From JAVBOP01 sp031550405 (GTDB lineage: Bacteria; Bacteroidota; Ignavibacteria; Kapaibacteriales; UBA2268), in NCBI GenBank assembly GCA_031550405.1, contig JAVBOP010000049.1, forward strand, positions 1 through 42,147: a stretch of 42,147 bases of DNA. Reading direction: 5' to 3'. The notes below the pieces were generated by a model that was given only the letters and a program-made list of their open reading frames with translations, did no database searches and was not told the DNA's origin. Below, piece after piece: positions 17,901 through 25,677 of the stretch. The position numbers and the translations under genes were made by a program. How positions within the stretch are numbered: the stretch's first letter is position 1; every line of letters starts with the position of its first letter.

Positions 17901-18331
17901 TTATAGGAGATGAATATATTATTCCTGCAGTAATTTTGTCTGATTCGGGCACTTATTCTGCCAAAATCACAAACGGATGCTCCGAACTTATACCTGCTGA
18001 CATGGTAGTTAAAATAATACCTGCAACTCCGAATACAGACGGCAATGGCTCTATTGAAGAGGCGCTGCTTGCGGAAGGTATTGTGCTTACTCCGCATCCT
18101 GCTTCCAATATGCTGAATGTGAAGTTTCTGTCAGATACTGAAGGTGCGGGAACAATAGGGATATACGACTTGCGCGGAACATTGCTTTACGAATGCAGCA
18201 TAACTGTGGAAAAAGGTATTGCCGCTCATTCGATAGATTTGACAAACTTAAATATTATCAATGGCAGCTATTTTATTCGCATAAATAATGCTGGCAAATA
18301 TAACATGAAGCCATTTATAATCGCAAAATAA
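14999..18331 (+). CDS. Large secreted Ig-like protein with T9SS sorting domain
   Basis: 1110 residues. Signal peptide MKSKFLKLLCIISLIALCSTEKSFA. Residues 26-260 form a Trp/Gly/aromatic-rich domain with Cys clusters (SCCTEG, ECGDPCGGG). About 265-400 resembles a beta-sandwich neck domain (TEVSFPSKTRLTDKQYNVLQ). About 410-1020 carries several Ig-like/PKD-like beta-sandwich repeats, recurrent WY-type strands (FQWYRYDG, YRWYYGTQE, ISWYKDDN) and SGTYSAKITNGCSE-type ends. The last 75 residues (LTPHPASNMLNV, IGIYDLRGTLLYE, LNIINGSYFIRI) are a type A T9SS C-terminal sorting domain, removed on export across the outer membrane. Likely a surface adhesin or structural protein; no enzyme motif is seen. 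Monocistronic, closed by the terminator at 18352. Confidence 0.85.
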   Translation: MKSKFLKLLCIISLIALCSTEKSFALEVLQIGDGTTSNNTAYTQAGGCGNGVSNYGSMQWLFWNWNYANSHFAKVYYTPTEMAAAGGKPIKISSISFWIHSVYTNSSTANTLANASIWLRNVPAAEIGTTINTAGYATGGAIDTSAANEWQKVYYKSAGFSCCTEGIQQECGDPCGGGHYPAPAGYWFTFNFDTPFTYDGTSYLEVQFGKWGNSGTGNVNAFVVNYFTAAGGVYRYLSNSNGGATYSTRNTYEPHIRFNYEQPNMSYLRTEVSFPSKTRLTDKQYNVLQYNVITEKKSNPLKLNSLELNYNNTTASTKLSKIEVYSTGASDVFSTNNLVSSIINPDISELSTLNFNNQTLGEGNNYFWVVYEVDPTLTNCNNVLSGNVNKVIVGEDTYDINSSLSNTIPLQYDPISVPADVATEYEYCSNSASIDISFVIFGTVKNYSLYRQLTPSSTEFEATPLLVSSIPEFSIDSVYPSNGYTTYKIVINPPDGGCTAEQSYTVHMDSVTPVQSAKAYFNGEVLPLEDTLQVCENESLLFTSSIEGNYKGVRWEYYNNGYWSDISIYEMPTANTTTLEFIASERYKNTRIRLRADSESPCSLSEYSNEISIQVLKVPSFLQQPKTSIALCTGENFYVSVNFISDTPIFSCWYKDGYPLIDTNGTNIYSLQELNFENIDNSFAGKYYYISIVNKCGEIVTMSSDTVTLMILPETEVVNVTNGSVKGSIGGSASLQVAAHYAGITPDLYKDEFQWYRYDGILNQRIPLENSYKIKGANSSTLVISHIVEDDYTYNTDYYYCMVNGRCGGSATSQPIYLIPSDEIFIVEQPHDVIVCNDATETSLHIETYTSSTEPVKYRWYYGTQELSDDATYKGTATATLTIAIDAASTFSDKFYCKMWLGNDPDVNPVQSNEAGITVLNNYAITVVEMSPSTLDMEEGSELKLFITTANPDTDVISWYKDDNFTGVIGDEYIIPAVILSDSGTYSAKITNGCSELIPADMVVKIIPATPNTDGNGSIEEALLAEGIVLTPHPASNMLNVKFLSDTEGAGTIGIYDLRGTLLYECSITVEKGIAAHSIDLTNLNIINGSYFIRINNAGKYNMKPFIIAK

Positions 18332-18351
18332 AAAGCAGATTATAAAAAAAT

Positions 18352-18386
18352 AAACTCCCGTTTTCATAATGACAGCGGGAGTTTTT
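18352..18386 (+). terminator. Rho-independent terminator of the T9SS gene
   Basis: A 9-bp stem AAACTCCCG / CGGGAGTTT (18352-18360 and 18376-18384) with a 15-base loop, running into six T. It sits 21 bases after the stop. Confidence 0.85.
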
Positions 18387-19145
18387 TGTACCCCATATTT
18401 CAGCCTGCAGTACAATAATACCGGTAAAGTGTCAATATGGTCAGTTCTTGTTGTATCTGTCCGATATGTCCGCCTTTGCTTGGAATAGTATTTCTATTTT
18501 CTGGTCGTACCTCACAACGGTTGAAAATATTTTTTCAATATACATTCCAATGGCATGGATTACACCATTTGCTAATACAAATTTATAGCATAATTGCATG
18601 AACATATTGAAGCTACCTACTCTTTGGTCAATGAATTTGCTAAATCGGATAAAAAATCACTTAATTTTTCAAGATTTTCATAAATGTTTTTTTAATTCTT
18701 CGTTCGCTTTCTGCAACGCTTTTAGGGAAAACAAAGCAACTACAAATCTGTATTAGCAAAGGGGATAATACGTCGTTTGGATGAACACAAATGATGAGCG
18801 CAGATATTGCGTTTCTAATGTTGATTTCCATGTTGGAAACCATTTTTTTGAAGTGTTTTGAATCGCAATTTGGACAGACTTTTCATGCATTATTTTCAAA
18901 TGGCATAACTATACGAAATTATTGAAAATTATTATAGGGAGTTGCTATTATTTTGAATATTATATCGAAAATTATTAAAATTTATTCATAAATATTTGCA
19001 TGCAATCGTCAGGTCAATATTGAAAATATTTCTTTCTTTAAAAAAAATTTGAACATATCCAAAACATTTTTGCATTTTATACGAATTTAATCCTATAAAT
19101 CATGTGTATTTTATTAACCAATTTTATTTTTAAAGGTTGAAAACG
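18387..19145. other. 759-bp gene-poor stretch with possible decayed coding remnants
   Basis: No intact gene recognised. On the minus strand a Cys-x2-Cys start (VCPNCDSKHFKKM, about 18880-18840) runs into a 60-codon frame ending at 18661. A shifted 71-codon frame without a good start then runs from about 18658 to 18440 (contains GVIHAIGMYIEKIFST, ends DRYNKN). The split frames look like a degenerated gene, perhaps a transposase with an N-terminal zinc ribbon, but I cannot identify it. The right part is simple AT-rich DNA with palindrome copy 4. Confidence 0.4.
18971..18992. repeat. 22-bp palindrome, copy 4 (ATTATTAA-AATTTA-TTCATAAA)
   Basis: Arms differ at two positions. It matches copy 11 (32075-32096) at 21 of 22 positions, centre included. 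Confidence 0.7.
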
Positions 19146-19784
19146 ATGAAAAGGTTATTTTTAGGATTATGGCTTATATTGCCAACTTTAATAATGACGT
19201 CATGTTATGACTATGACGATGACAAACTTGCAGAGGCTCAACTGCAAATAGTATCTCTCACCAATTATGATACTAAAGTTAATTTTTCCAACTACAAAAC
19301 ATTTGCGATTGCCGATTCTATTGTAATTATTACAGAGGACAGTAACGGAGATATTGCGCCAACGCCGACTGCCAACGGGCAGCAGTTAATTGATGAGGTT
19401 GCCAATATTCTTAGTGCGAATTACACCAAAGTTGATACGAGCGAAAGCCCCGATTTGGCTGTTACTCTTTATGCTTTTAAGGTGGATAACGTATCTTATG
19501 ACTGGTGGTATGATTACGATTGGTGGTACTGGTATTGGGATTGGTATCCTTATGATTGGTATTACCCTTATTATCCATATACTTACACAACTTCATACTC
19601 GGTTGGAACTTTGCTTATCAATATTGTTGATTTGAAGGCTAAAGACAAGGACAGTGGACGCTATCCTATTGTCTGGACAGGAATTGTACGTAATGTACTG
19701 TCTGATACGCACACATTGTCTGAGATACAAAGCGCTATAAGGGATTGCTTTAATCAGGGAACTGCATTTACAAATAATAAATAA
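19146..19784 (+). CDS. DUF4136 lipoprotein with Trp/Tyr-rich tract
   Basis: 212 residues from ATG 19146; a TTG at 19137 is in frame but less likely. Lipoprotein signal MKRLFLGLWLILPTLIMTSC (lipobox IMTSC). The mature part matches DUF4136: VNFSNYKTFAIAD, then a helical stretch (GQQLIDEVANILSANYTKVD), SPDLAVTLYAFK, and a C-terminal strand block (GTLLINIVDLKAKD, YPIVWTGIVRNVLSD). Between them (about residues 118-147) lies a run made almost only of Trp, Tyr, Asp and Pro (WWYDYDWWYWYWDWYPYDWY). Probably faces the periplasm on an outer-membrane lipid anchor; function unknown. Paired with the barrel gene 35 bases downstream. Confidence 0.8.
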   Translation: MKRLFLGLWLILPTLIMTSCYDYDDDKLAEAQLQIVSLTNYDTKVNFSNYKTFAIADSIVIITEDSNGDIAPTPTANGQQLIDEVANILSANYTKVDTSESPDLAVTLYAFKVDNVSYDWWYDYDWWYWYWDWYPYDWYYPYYPYTYTTSYSVGTLLINIVDLKAKDKDSGRYPIVWTGIVRNVLSDTHTLSEIQSAIRDCFNQGTAFTNNK

Positions 19785-19819
19785 TTTTTAATAATACTAT
19801 AATATTTTGAGATAAGAAT

Positions 19820-20458
19820 ATGAAAAAGCTAATAATATCAATAATTTTAATGGCAATATGTTTTAATTATGCCAATGCACAAATTTCAAGTAATGATACT
19901 CGCCAATATTATACTTTTGGTTGGAATATAGGAAAATTGGTCGGCTCATCTGATGCATTCATTCCGGATGTTAGCTTGTCGGGCTTCACGTTCTCAGGGC
20001 AAATATATATATCCGAGCAATTTGCAGTCGGCTTCAACGTTGCATGGAATAATTATTATGGCTTTGTTGATCGGAAGAGTTATGAACTTGATGCCGGCAC
20101 TTATGTTACAGCCGAACAGTACCGCTATCTTACTTCGGTGCCTTTTCAAGTGGGCGGTTTTTGGAATTTCCAGCCCGACGGCATGATTCGTCCATATATT
20201 GGTCTGAGCGTCGGCGCTAATTATTCGACCCAATCAATATATGTTTCAGACTATGATTTTTATGACAATCAATATGGATTTCACGTAAGTCCTGAAATTG
20301 GTACATTTATAAAGTTTGGAAGAAACACAAACTGGGGAGCCAATTTATCTGCAAGTTATCAATACAATACAAACAGCTTTAATTTCAAAACAATAGACAA
20401 GCAGAACAGCTTGCAGGCTATCAATGGAACAATAGGTTTTACTTATATAATTGAGTAA
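19820..20458 (+). CDS. Outer-membrane beta-barrel protein
   Basis: 212 residues. Signal peptide MKKLIISIILMAICFNYANA, then alternating amphipathic strands separated by turns: YYTFGWNIGKLVG, GFTFSGQIYISEQFAVGFNVAWNNYYG, FQVGGFWNF, IRPYIGLSVGANYS, NWGANLSASYQYNTNSF, GTIGFTYIIE. The pattern of an 8-10 strand small barrel (OmpW/OprF-N-like superfamily) is clear, although the terminal residue is Glu rather than aromatic. It follows the DUF4136 lipoprotein and is closed by a strong terminator. Function unknown. Confidence 0.75.
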   Translation: MKKLIISIILMAICFNYANAQISSNDTRQYYTFGWNIGKLVGSSDAFIPDVSLSGFTFSGQIYISEQFAVGFNVAWNNYYGFVDRKSYELDAGTYVTAEQYRYLTSVPFQVGGFWNFQPDGMIRPYIGLSVGANYSTQSIYVSDYDFYDNQYGFHVSPEIGTFIKFGRNTNWGANLSASYQYNTNSFNFKTIDKQNSLQAINGTIGFTYIIE

Positions 20459-20482
20459 ATTTATTTTAAATATTAACATTAT

Positions 20483-20526
20483 AACCTCATAATCTTATTA
20501 AAATCTATAGATTATGAGGTTTTTTT
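20483..20526 (+). terminator. Rho-independent terminator of the barrel gene
   Basis: A 13-bp perfect stem AACCTCATAATCT / AGATTATGAGGTT with a 13-base loop, followed by a T-run, 24 bases after the stop. Confidence 0.88.
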
Positions 20527-20696
20527 CTGTTGCTGGCTATATTTTATCATATTGGTATTGCCGCATTATATAATTATAAGTGATTGCATGTGCAGATACG
20601 ACAAAAAAAATTTACAATTACTTTTACAATTATTAATATGTTATTCAAATATTTTTATGTTTCTAAGTTACTGCTAATTAGACGGCTATAACAGTA

Positions 20697-20718
20697 TTTA
20701 TGAATTTTTATTCATAAA
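20697..20718. repeat. 22-bp palindrome, copy 5 (TTTATGAA-TTTTTA-TTCATAAA)
   Basis: The best copy in the window: symmetry extends to perfect 11-bp arms (GTATTTATGAA / TTCATAAATAC, 20694-20721). Confidence 0.9.
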
Positions 20719-20802
20719 TACCTGTAAACATAAAATTATGATATTTTTTATACCATTAACTTATGGTTGCCAAAGTATAAAACATAGGGATAATTTATAA
20801 AT

Positions 20803-20835
20803 TTTAGATACATTACAATTTTTTTCTTATATTTG
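20803..20835 (+). promoter_or_regulatory. Promoter of the response regulator-pheT unit
   Basis: TATATTTG (20828-20835) is a full -7 match. TTTA (20803-20806) sits 21 bases upstream, in the -33 position with one mismatch. Transcription would start near 20840, which rules out the upstream start at 20833 and supports ATG 20869. Confidence 0.5.
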
Positions 20836-20868
20836 TCGGTATATAAAAAATATTTAAGGGTAAAAACG

Positions 20869-21498
20869 ATGATAAACATCATTATTGTTGATGACCACGC
20901 TGTGGTACGCAAGGGTTTAATCCAAATGATAGAGGAAATACCGGGCTTTTATAAAACCGATGAGGCAAGTTCCGGTGATGAATTGCTTCAAAAAGTCAAA
21001 GAGAATAAATACGATGTTGTTATTCTTGATATTTCCATGCCTGGCAAAGACGGACTTGACACTTTGAAAGCATTGAAACAGATTGCGCCGGAAATTCCTG
21101 TGCTTGCATTTTCCATGTATCCTGAAGACCAATATGCCGTGCGGCTGCTCAAATCGGGCGCATCCGGCTATATCAACAAGGAGTGCGAGCCTGAGGAGTT
21201 TATGAAGGCAGTGGACAGAGTGTCTAAGGGCATGAAATATGTTTCGCCGCAGCTCGGAGAAATTTTGATTAACAATCTCGAAGTTGGCGAAGTGCCTTTG
21301 CATGAGAACTTATCTGACAGGGAATTTCAAGTTATGTGCATGATGGCAAAAGGACGTTCGCCTTCGCAAATAGCTCATGACTTAAATCTAAGTATCAATA
21401 CTATAAGTACTTATAGAATCAGGATATTAGAAAAATTAAGATTAAACAATACAGCTGAAATTGCGCATTATGCAATTAAAAACAGGCTCGTTGAATAG
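20869..21498 (+). CDS. NarL/FixJ-type response regulator (LuxR HTH)
   Basis: 209 residues from ATG 20869, chosen because AGGG precedes it, the promoter overlaps the longer frame, and the receiver domain begins right there (MINIIIVDDHAVVRKGL). Receiver domain 1-120: acidic pair in VDDH, phospho-Asp in VILDISMPGKDGL, Ser in the LAFSMYPED switch position, Lys in GYINKE. LuxR-type HTH about 145-205: LSDREFQVMCMMAKGRSPSQIAHDLNLSINTISTYRIRILEKL. No histidine kinase is adjacent, so it is an orphan here. pheT begins 28 bases downstream, probably on the same transcript, though a functional link is unlikely. Confidence 0.92.
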   Translation: MINIIIVDDHAVVRKGLIQMIEEIPGFYKTDEASSGDELLQKVKENKYDVVILDISMPGKDGLDTLKALKQIAPEIPVLAFSMYPEDQYAVRLLKSGASGYINKECEPEEFMKAVDRVSKGMKYVSPQLGEILINNLEVGEVPLHENLSDREFQVMCMMAKGRSPSQIAHDLNLSINTISTYRIRILEKLRLNNTAEIAHYAIKNRLVE

Positions 21499-21526
21499 TT
21501 ATCCATAATAAGGCTATTACTCTAAA

Positions 21527-23950
21527 ATGAACATTTCCTATAATTGGCTGAAAACATATATTGCCTTTGATTATGATATTTATGAGCTTGATAATATCCT
21601 TACAATGTTGGGATTTGAGCTTGATTCATATCAGGTTTTAGATGACAGATACAGCAATTTTACAATCGGCAAAATAAAGCAGGTGGTCAGAGATCCATCT
21701 GCTGATGCCTTGTCAATATGCCAGGTCGATATCGAAGGCTATACCATGCAAATAGTCTGCGGGGCGCCAAATGTAGCTGTGAACCAGAAAGTGGTGGTAG
21801 CTACGGAAGGCGCTGTTATCCCGTCGAACAGGCTCAAGATTGTCAATAGAAATATCAGAGGGCATTTGTCTGAGGGAATGATATGCAGTCAGGCAGAACT
21901 TGAGTTTGGCAGTGATAGCAGTGGTATATGGGTATTGCCCGATGACGCTCCTGTGGGTGTGCCGTTTGTGGAATATATGGATATTGATGATATAATATTG
22001 GAAATAAGCCTTACTCCAAACAAAGCCGATTGTGCCAGCCATCTTGGCGTTGCTCGTGAAATAGCAGCGTATATGCGGGAAAAAATACAGCCGCCTGCAT
22101 TCCTGTTGAATGAAACACAGGAGAGATGCTCTGACCATATCGATGTGAGCATTGAAGATGAAAAGCTATGCCAGCGCTATATTGCCCGGGTTATACGCAA
22201 TGTGAAAAATGGCGAATCGCCGCTATGGCTTAAGAATGCGTTGCTGAAAACAGGCATACGTCCCATCAATATCGTCGTTGATGTTACCAATTATGTGCTT
22301 ATGGAGTATGGACACCCGCTTCATGCCTTCGATTTGAACAAGATTGCGGGCAATACCATCACAGTCAAAACAGGCTTCGACGGCTGTAAATTTACTACTC
22401 TTGACGGCAAGGAGCGCACTCTTGACGGCGACATGCTGATGATATGCGATGCCGATAAGCCTATTGCTATAGCAGGAGTTATGGGTGGGGAGAATGCGGA
22501 AATCACCGATGATACCACCGACGTGGTATTGGAGGCGGCATATTTTGCTCCATCATCTGTACGCCGAACAGCCAAAAAGCTTGGCTTGGCAACCGATGCC
22601 TCCTATCGCTTTGAACGGGGCACTGATATAAATGCCTTATCGACATCCATTGACAGAGCAGCACAGCTTATCGCCGAACTTGCGCAAGGGCATGTGCTTA
22701 GTGAGCCTGTGGAGAGGTATCCCAATATATATGAACCACTTATCATAGAATTGCCGTTTGAAAAAGTAATGCAGGTTATCGGTGCAGATGTGGATACTGA
22801 TGACATTATGCACATATTATATCTGCTGGATTTTACTATTGTGGATGAGACAAAGAGCAGTATTACTGTTGAAGTGCCAAGTCGGCGCAGGCATGATGTG
22901 GGATCGTATATAGATTTGATAGAGGAGATTGCGCGGCTTATAAATTATGATAATATTGAGCCTGACTTCACATCAGCTATTGATTTTAACAAAACAGAGC
23001 TGCCTGCAACACTGACGCCTTTACCTGTGCGCAACAGGATACGTACCTATTGTGCCAATTCTGGCTTTTGCGAGATACTCACACATAATATGACAGATCC
23101 GTATTCGGCAAGCCTTTTCACAGATAAGGCGATAACAATCAACAATCCATTGGGCGGGGAGATGTCGAACATGCGCCCGTCAATGATAACTCAAATGCTG
23201 AAAACGATAGCTTTCAATATCAGGCAAGGCTCGGTCAATTTGAAGCTGTTCGAGACCGGAAAGGTGTTTTTGCCATATACCAGTATTGCAAATTCATTCA
23301 TTGACAATATTGACGAGCGGGAGCATTTTGTGCTTGCTGTCACAGGTTCTATAGCCTCCAGACAATGGGCAGTTCCAGAAAGGAAGTTTGACTTTTTTGA
23401 TATGAAAGGATATATCGAAGATATATTCAACTTCTTTAATATAAGGAATTATAAGATAAAGCCATTAGATGAAGATGATAATGTCTTTGATAAAAATTCG
23501 GCTAAAATTGTTATTGACAAAAGGAGTATCGGCAAAATAGGCGGAATATCCAAAAATATTCTTAAAAAATATGATATAGAAAATCAAGTATTTATTGCGG
23601 ATATAGATATAACCGAACTCAGCGATATAGAAATTCCGCCGCCACTGTATCAGCCTGTTACACCGTATCCTGTTATAATGCGGGACTTATCATTTATTAT
23701 CGACGACAGGAGTTCTGCCTCGGATATAATTAAAAACATTAAAGGCAAAGCGAGCAGCCTTTTGCAGAGTATTGACGTTTTTGATGTTTATCAAGGTAAA
23801 AATATCGAAAAAGGCAAGAAAAACATTGGCTTTTCCCTGACATTTGGAAGCAGCAGGCGGACATTGACAGATGTAGAAATAGAGGGTGAAATTGCTGCAA
23901 TTGTTAATTCTATCGAAAAAAATTTCGATGCACAACTTAGAAAATTTTAA
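21527..23950 (+). CDS. pheT: Phenylalanyl-tRNA synthetase beta subunit
   Basis: 807 residues, the normal bacterial length. It pairs with PheS to charge tRNA-Phe. The N-terminal tRNA-binding OB domain is at about 40-150 (IGKIKQVVRDPSADALSICQVDI, IVCGAPNV, GHLSEGMICSQAELEFG). Then come the B3/B4 editing region (LEISLTPNKADCASHLGVAREIA, RPINIVVDVTNYVLMEYGHPLHAFD, AIAGVMGGENAEITDDTTDVVLEAAYFAPSSVRRTAKKLGLATDASYRFERGTD), B5, the catalytic-like core and the ferredoxin-like FDX-ACB anticodon-binding end (PYPVIMRDLSFIIDD, DVYQGKNIEKGKKNIGFSLTF). Intact. pheS is not nearby. A 22-bp palindrome follows 6 bases after the stop. Confidence 0.97.
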   Translation: MNISYNWLKTYIAFDYDIYELDNILTMLGFELDSYQVLDDRYSNFTIGKIKQVVRDPSADALSICQVDIEGYTMQIVCGAPNVAVNQKVVVATEGAVIPSNRLKIVNRNIRGHLSEGMICSQAELEFGSDSSGIWVLPDDAPVGVPFVEYMDIDDIILEISLTPNKADCASHLGVAREIAAYMREKIQPPAFLLNETQERCSDHIDVSIEDEKLCQRYIARVIRNVKNGESPLWLKNALLKTGIRPINIVVDVTNYVLMEYGHPLHAFDLNKIAGNTITVKTGFDGCKFTTLDGKERTLDGDMLMICDADKPIAIAGVMGGENAEITDDTTDVVLEAAYFAPSSVRRTAKKLGLATDASYRFERGTDINALSTSIDRAAQLIAELAQGHVLSEPVERYPNIYEPLIIELPFEKVMQVIGADVDTDDIMHILYLLDFTIVDETKSSITVEVPSRRRHDVGSYIDLIEEIARLINYDNIEPDFTSAIDFNKTELPATLTPLPVRNRIRTYCANSGFCEILTHNMTDPYSASLFTDKAITINNPLGGEMSNMRPSMITQMLKTIAFNIRQGSVNLKLFETGKVFLPYTSIANSFIDNIDEREHFVLAVTGSIASRQWAVPERKFDFFDMKGYIEDIFNFFNIRNYKIKPLDEDDNVFDKNSAKIVIDKRSIGKIGGISKNILKKYDIENQVFIADIDITELSDIEIPPPLYQPVTPYPVIMRDLSFIIDDRSSASDIIKNIKGKASSLLQSIDVFDVYQGKNIEKGKKNIGFSLTFGSSRRTLTDVEIEGEIAAIVNSIEKNFDAQLRKF

Positions 23951-23956
23951 CATTCA

Positions 23957-23978
23957 TTTATGAAAAAAAATTCATAAT
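23957..23978. repeat. 22-bp palindrome, copy 6 (TTTATGAA-AAAAAA-TTCATAAT)
   Basis: Perfect for the inner 7 bp of each arm. It starts 6 bases after the pheT stop codon. Confidence 0.85.
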
Positions 23979-24008
23979 CATTACTTCAAATAATATTGGC
24001 ATTATCTG

Positions 24009-24710
24009 ATGAACAATCCCTATCTATCATTAATAATCCCTGCTTATAATGAAGAAGAGCGTCTCTAAAATTACCTGAAAAAAATTACAGAATATATTGC
24101 GGAACAGAATTATATAGCTGAAATTTTGCTTGTTGACGATGGTTCGACTGATAAAACCATCGAAGTAGCCAGCAAATTTGATGCTGTTGAAATTTTAAGT
24201 TATGGCGCAAACAAAGGTAAAGGTGCAGCTGTTCGGCATGGTATGTTGAATGCTGCAGGTAATTATTGTGTATTTACGGATACCGATTTATCGACGCCGA
24301 TTTATGAGTTGGAAAAAATGCTTTTCGAGCTGGAAAAAGGGTATGATATTGTGATTGGCAATCGGGCGGATAATAATTTTATGCTAAAAGTGCGCCAGCC
24401 TTTTTATCGTGAATTTATGGGAAAAATATTCAATAAAATTGTGCAAGCTACTGTTTTCAAGGGAATTACAGATACGCAATGTGGATTCAAGGGTTTTAAA
24501 AAAGAAGCCGCAAAAGCCATATTTTCTAAAGCACAAATTGATGGTTTCAGCTTCGATGTAGAGGCTTTATTTCTTGCACGCAAACTTGGCTTTACGATAA
24601 GGGAAATACCGGTAGAATGGTACAACGATGCCCGCAGCAAAGTCAATCCCATCAAAGATTCCACCAAAATGATGTTAGAGCTTTTTAAAATCAGAAATCT
24701 ATACAGATAA
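24009..24710 (+). pseudogene. ALG5-like family 2 glycosyltransferase with in-frame TAA
   Basis: Homology starts at ATG 24009 (MNNPYLSLIIPAYNEEERL) and continues in the same frame after a TAA at 24066-24068 (codon 20): NYLKKITEYIAEQNYIAEILLVDDGSTDKT. The family has an ordinary residue there (ERLKNYL would fit), so one base change disrupts the gene. The rest is well preserved: VFTDTDLSTP (DxD-type metal site), DTQCGFKGFKKEAAKAIFS, FSFDVEALFLARKLGFTIREIPVEWY, KDSTKMMLELFKI. This matches polyprenyl/dolichyl-phosphate beta-glucosyltransferases of envelope glycosylation. Restart at TTG 24126 would drop the first GT-A strand, so activity is doubtful. Sequencing error, recent mutation or readthrough are all possible. 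The full span would encode 233 codons. Confidence 0.85.
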
Positions 24711-24736
24711 AAATAAAATTCGAAGCGTATTAAAAA

Positions 24737-24764
24737 AGGCAGCTATTGTGCTGCCATTTTTTTT
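24737..24764. terminator. Bidirectional terminator between the glycosyltransferase and folK
   Basis: GGCAGC-TATTGT-GCTGCC (24738-24755), preceded by six A and followed by an A and nine T. It sits between convergent genes whose stops are at 24710 and 24764. Confidence 0.88.
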
Positions 24765-25252
24765 TAATATACTTTTTCCACTTTGCTTGTGTCGTCGCAG
24801 GCAAGTAAAAGCTCCAGAATGCTTTTCTTTGCAACAGGATGCAATATATCTGGTGCAATTTCTGATGCAGGCTCTAATACAAATCGGCGGTTACACATGT
24901 AGTTATGCGGAATAATTAATTTTTTTTCATTTATTGTGCGACTATTGAACAACAAAATATCAATATCAATTTTCCGCTCAGTCCACTGTTCTTTCTGTCT
25001 TCTTCCAAGAAAAAATTCCACAGACTTGCAGAAAAATATCAGTTCTTCAGGCGAAAAAAATGTCTTGCCTGTCATCACAATATTATAAAACCAAGGCTGA
25101 TTTAAATTGCCAAACGGCTCGGTTTCATAAAAAGATGAAAGCTTTATAACAGTTAAAATCTTCGCCTCGGTTAATTATGAAATTGCATTCAAAATATTCT
25201 GTTTCCTATCGCCAATATTTGAACCAAGCGACAGTAACACGCTATTTTTCAA
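24764..25252 (-). pseudogene. folK: folK (HPPK) interrupted by an in-frame TAA
   Basis: 6-hydroxymethyl-7,8-dihydropterin pyrophosphokinase of folate synthesis. The reading frame begins at TTG 25252, 4 bases after folB, with the diagnostic start (NSVLLSLGSNIGDRKQNILNAIS). It meets TAA at 25175-25177 (codon 26). It then continues in frame: LTEAKILTVIKLSSFYETEPFGN, QPWFYNIVMTGKTFFSPEEL, FLGRRQKEQWTERKIDIDILLF (the substrate/Mg2+ DxD), IPHNYMCNRRFVLEPASEIAPDILHP. All active-site blocks after the stop are intact, so the lesion is recent or an error. The longest intact piece starts at ATG 25078 (104 residues) and lacks the ATP/pterin N-terminal part. Its neighbour folB is intact. Confidence 0.88.
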
Positions 25253-25256
25253 TATA

Positions 25257-25634
25257 TTACGCTTCTCTCTCAATGCTTTGTTCAACTTCTATGCAATCAA
25301 TATATCGATGAATTGGAACGTTGAGTTTGCGCACTTTGACGGAAATTTTTTCCAATATTTCAAACTTATCCATCACACCATTCAAAATTTCATTGGCAAC
25401 AGTTTCCACAAGATTATAATTTTCGTTTTGAATAATTTCGGAAATATTGTAAAGCACTTCCTCGTAATTTATAGCATAATTCACGTCGTCGCTAATGATT
25501 GCGGTTGTTGCGTCATAGTACAAATCAATATCGACTTCATATTTGCCGCCGATCTCTTTCTCTGCTTTATTTACGCCATGATACGCATAAAATACTGCTT
25601 TTTTTATTGATAATTTGGTTAACGAAATAGACAT
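25257..25634 (-). CDS. folB: Dihydroneopterin aldolase
   Basis: 125 residues, normal length. It cleaves 7,8-dihydroneopterin to 6-hydroxymethyl-7,8-dihydropterin, the substrate of FolK. Motifs: YAYHGVNKAEKEIGGKYEVDIDLYYD near the start, with the pterin-binding region. NYEEVLYNISEIIQNENYNLVETVANEIL holds the family Glu that anchors the pterin. KISVKVRKLNVPI holds the catalytic Lys before the typical N/KP-P-I. It forms a homo-octamer in known relatives. Gene order folB-folK with a 4-base gap suggests translational coupling, although folK is broken here. Confidence 0.93.
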   Translation of the reverse strand: MSISLTKLSIKKAVFYAYHGVNKAEKEIGGKYEVDIDLYYDATTAIISDDVNYAINYEEVLYNISEIIQNENYNLVETVANEILNGVMDKFEILEKISVKVRKLNVPIHRYIDCIEVEQSIEREA

Positions 25635-25655
25635 ATTTGCTCCAGTTTAAATTGA

Positions 25656-25677
25656 TTTATGAATATTTTTTAATTTA
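25656..25677. repeat. 22-bp palindrome, copy 7 (TTTATGAA-TATTTT-TTAATTTA)
   Basis: Identical over 22 bp to the reverse complement of copy 12 (32174-32195). It contains the stop codon of the gene at 25670. Confidence 0.75.

Larger units (their letters stand above)
20527..20868. other. Intergenic region upstream of the response regulator
   Basis: 342 bases without a gene. It holds a short direct repeat (TTTACAATTA, around 20610-20630), palindrome copy 5 and the promoter at 20803-20835. Confidence 0.6.

Noticed and set aside
18531..18548. TTGAAAATATTTTTTCAA as a further member of the 22-bp family
   Set aside because: The distance between TGAA and TTCA is 8, not 6, and the outer arms do not match TTTATGAA, so it does not fit the constant 22-bp geometry.
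20833..20868. Twelve-codon N-terminal extension of the response regulator
   Set aside because: The promoter -7 box overlaps it and the receiver domain starts at ATG 20869.
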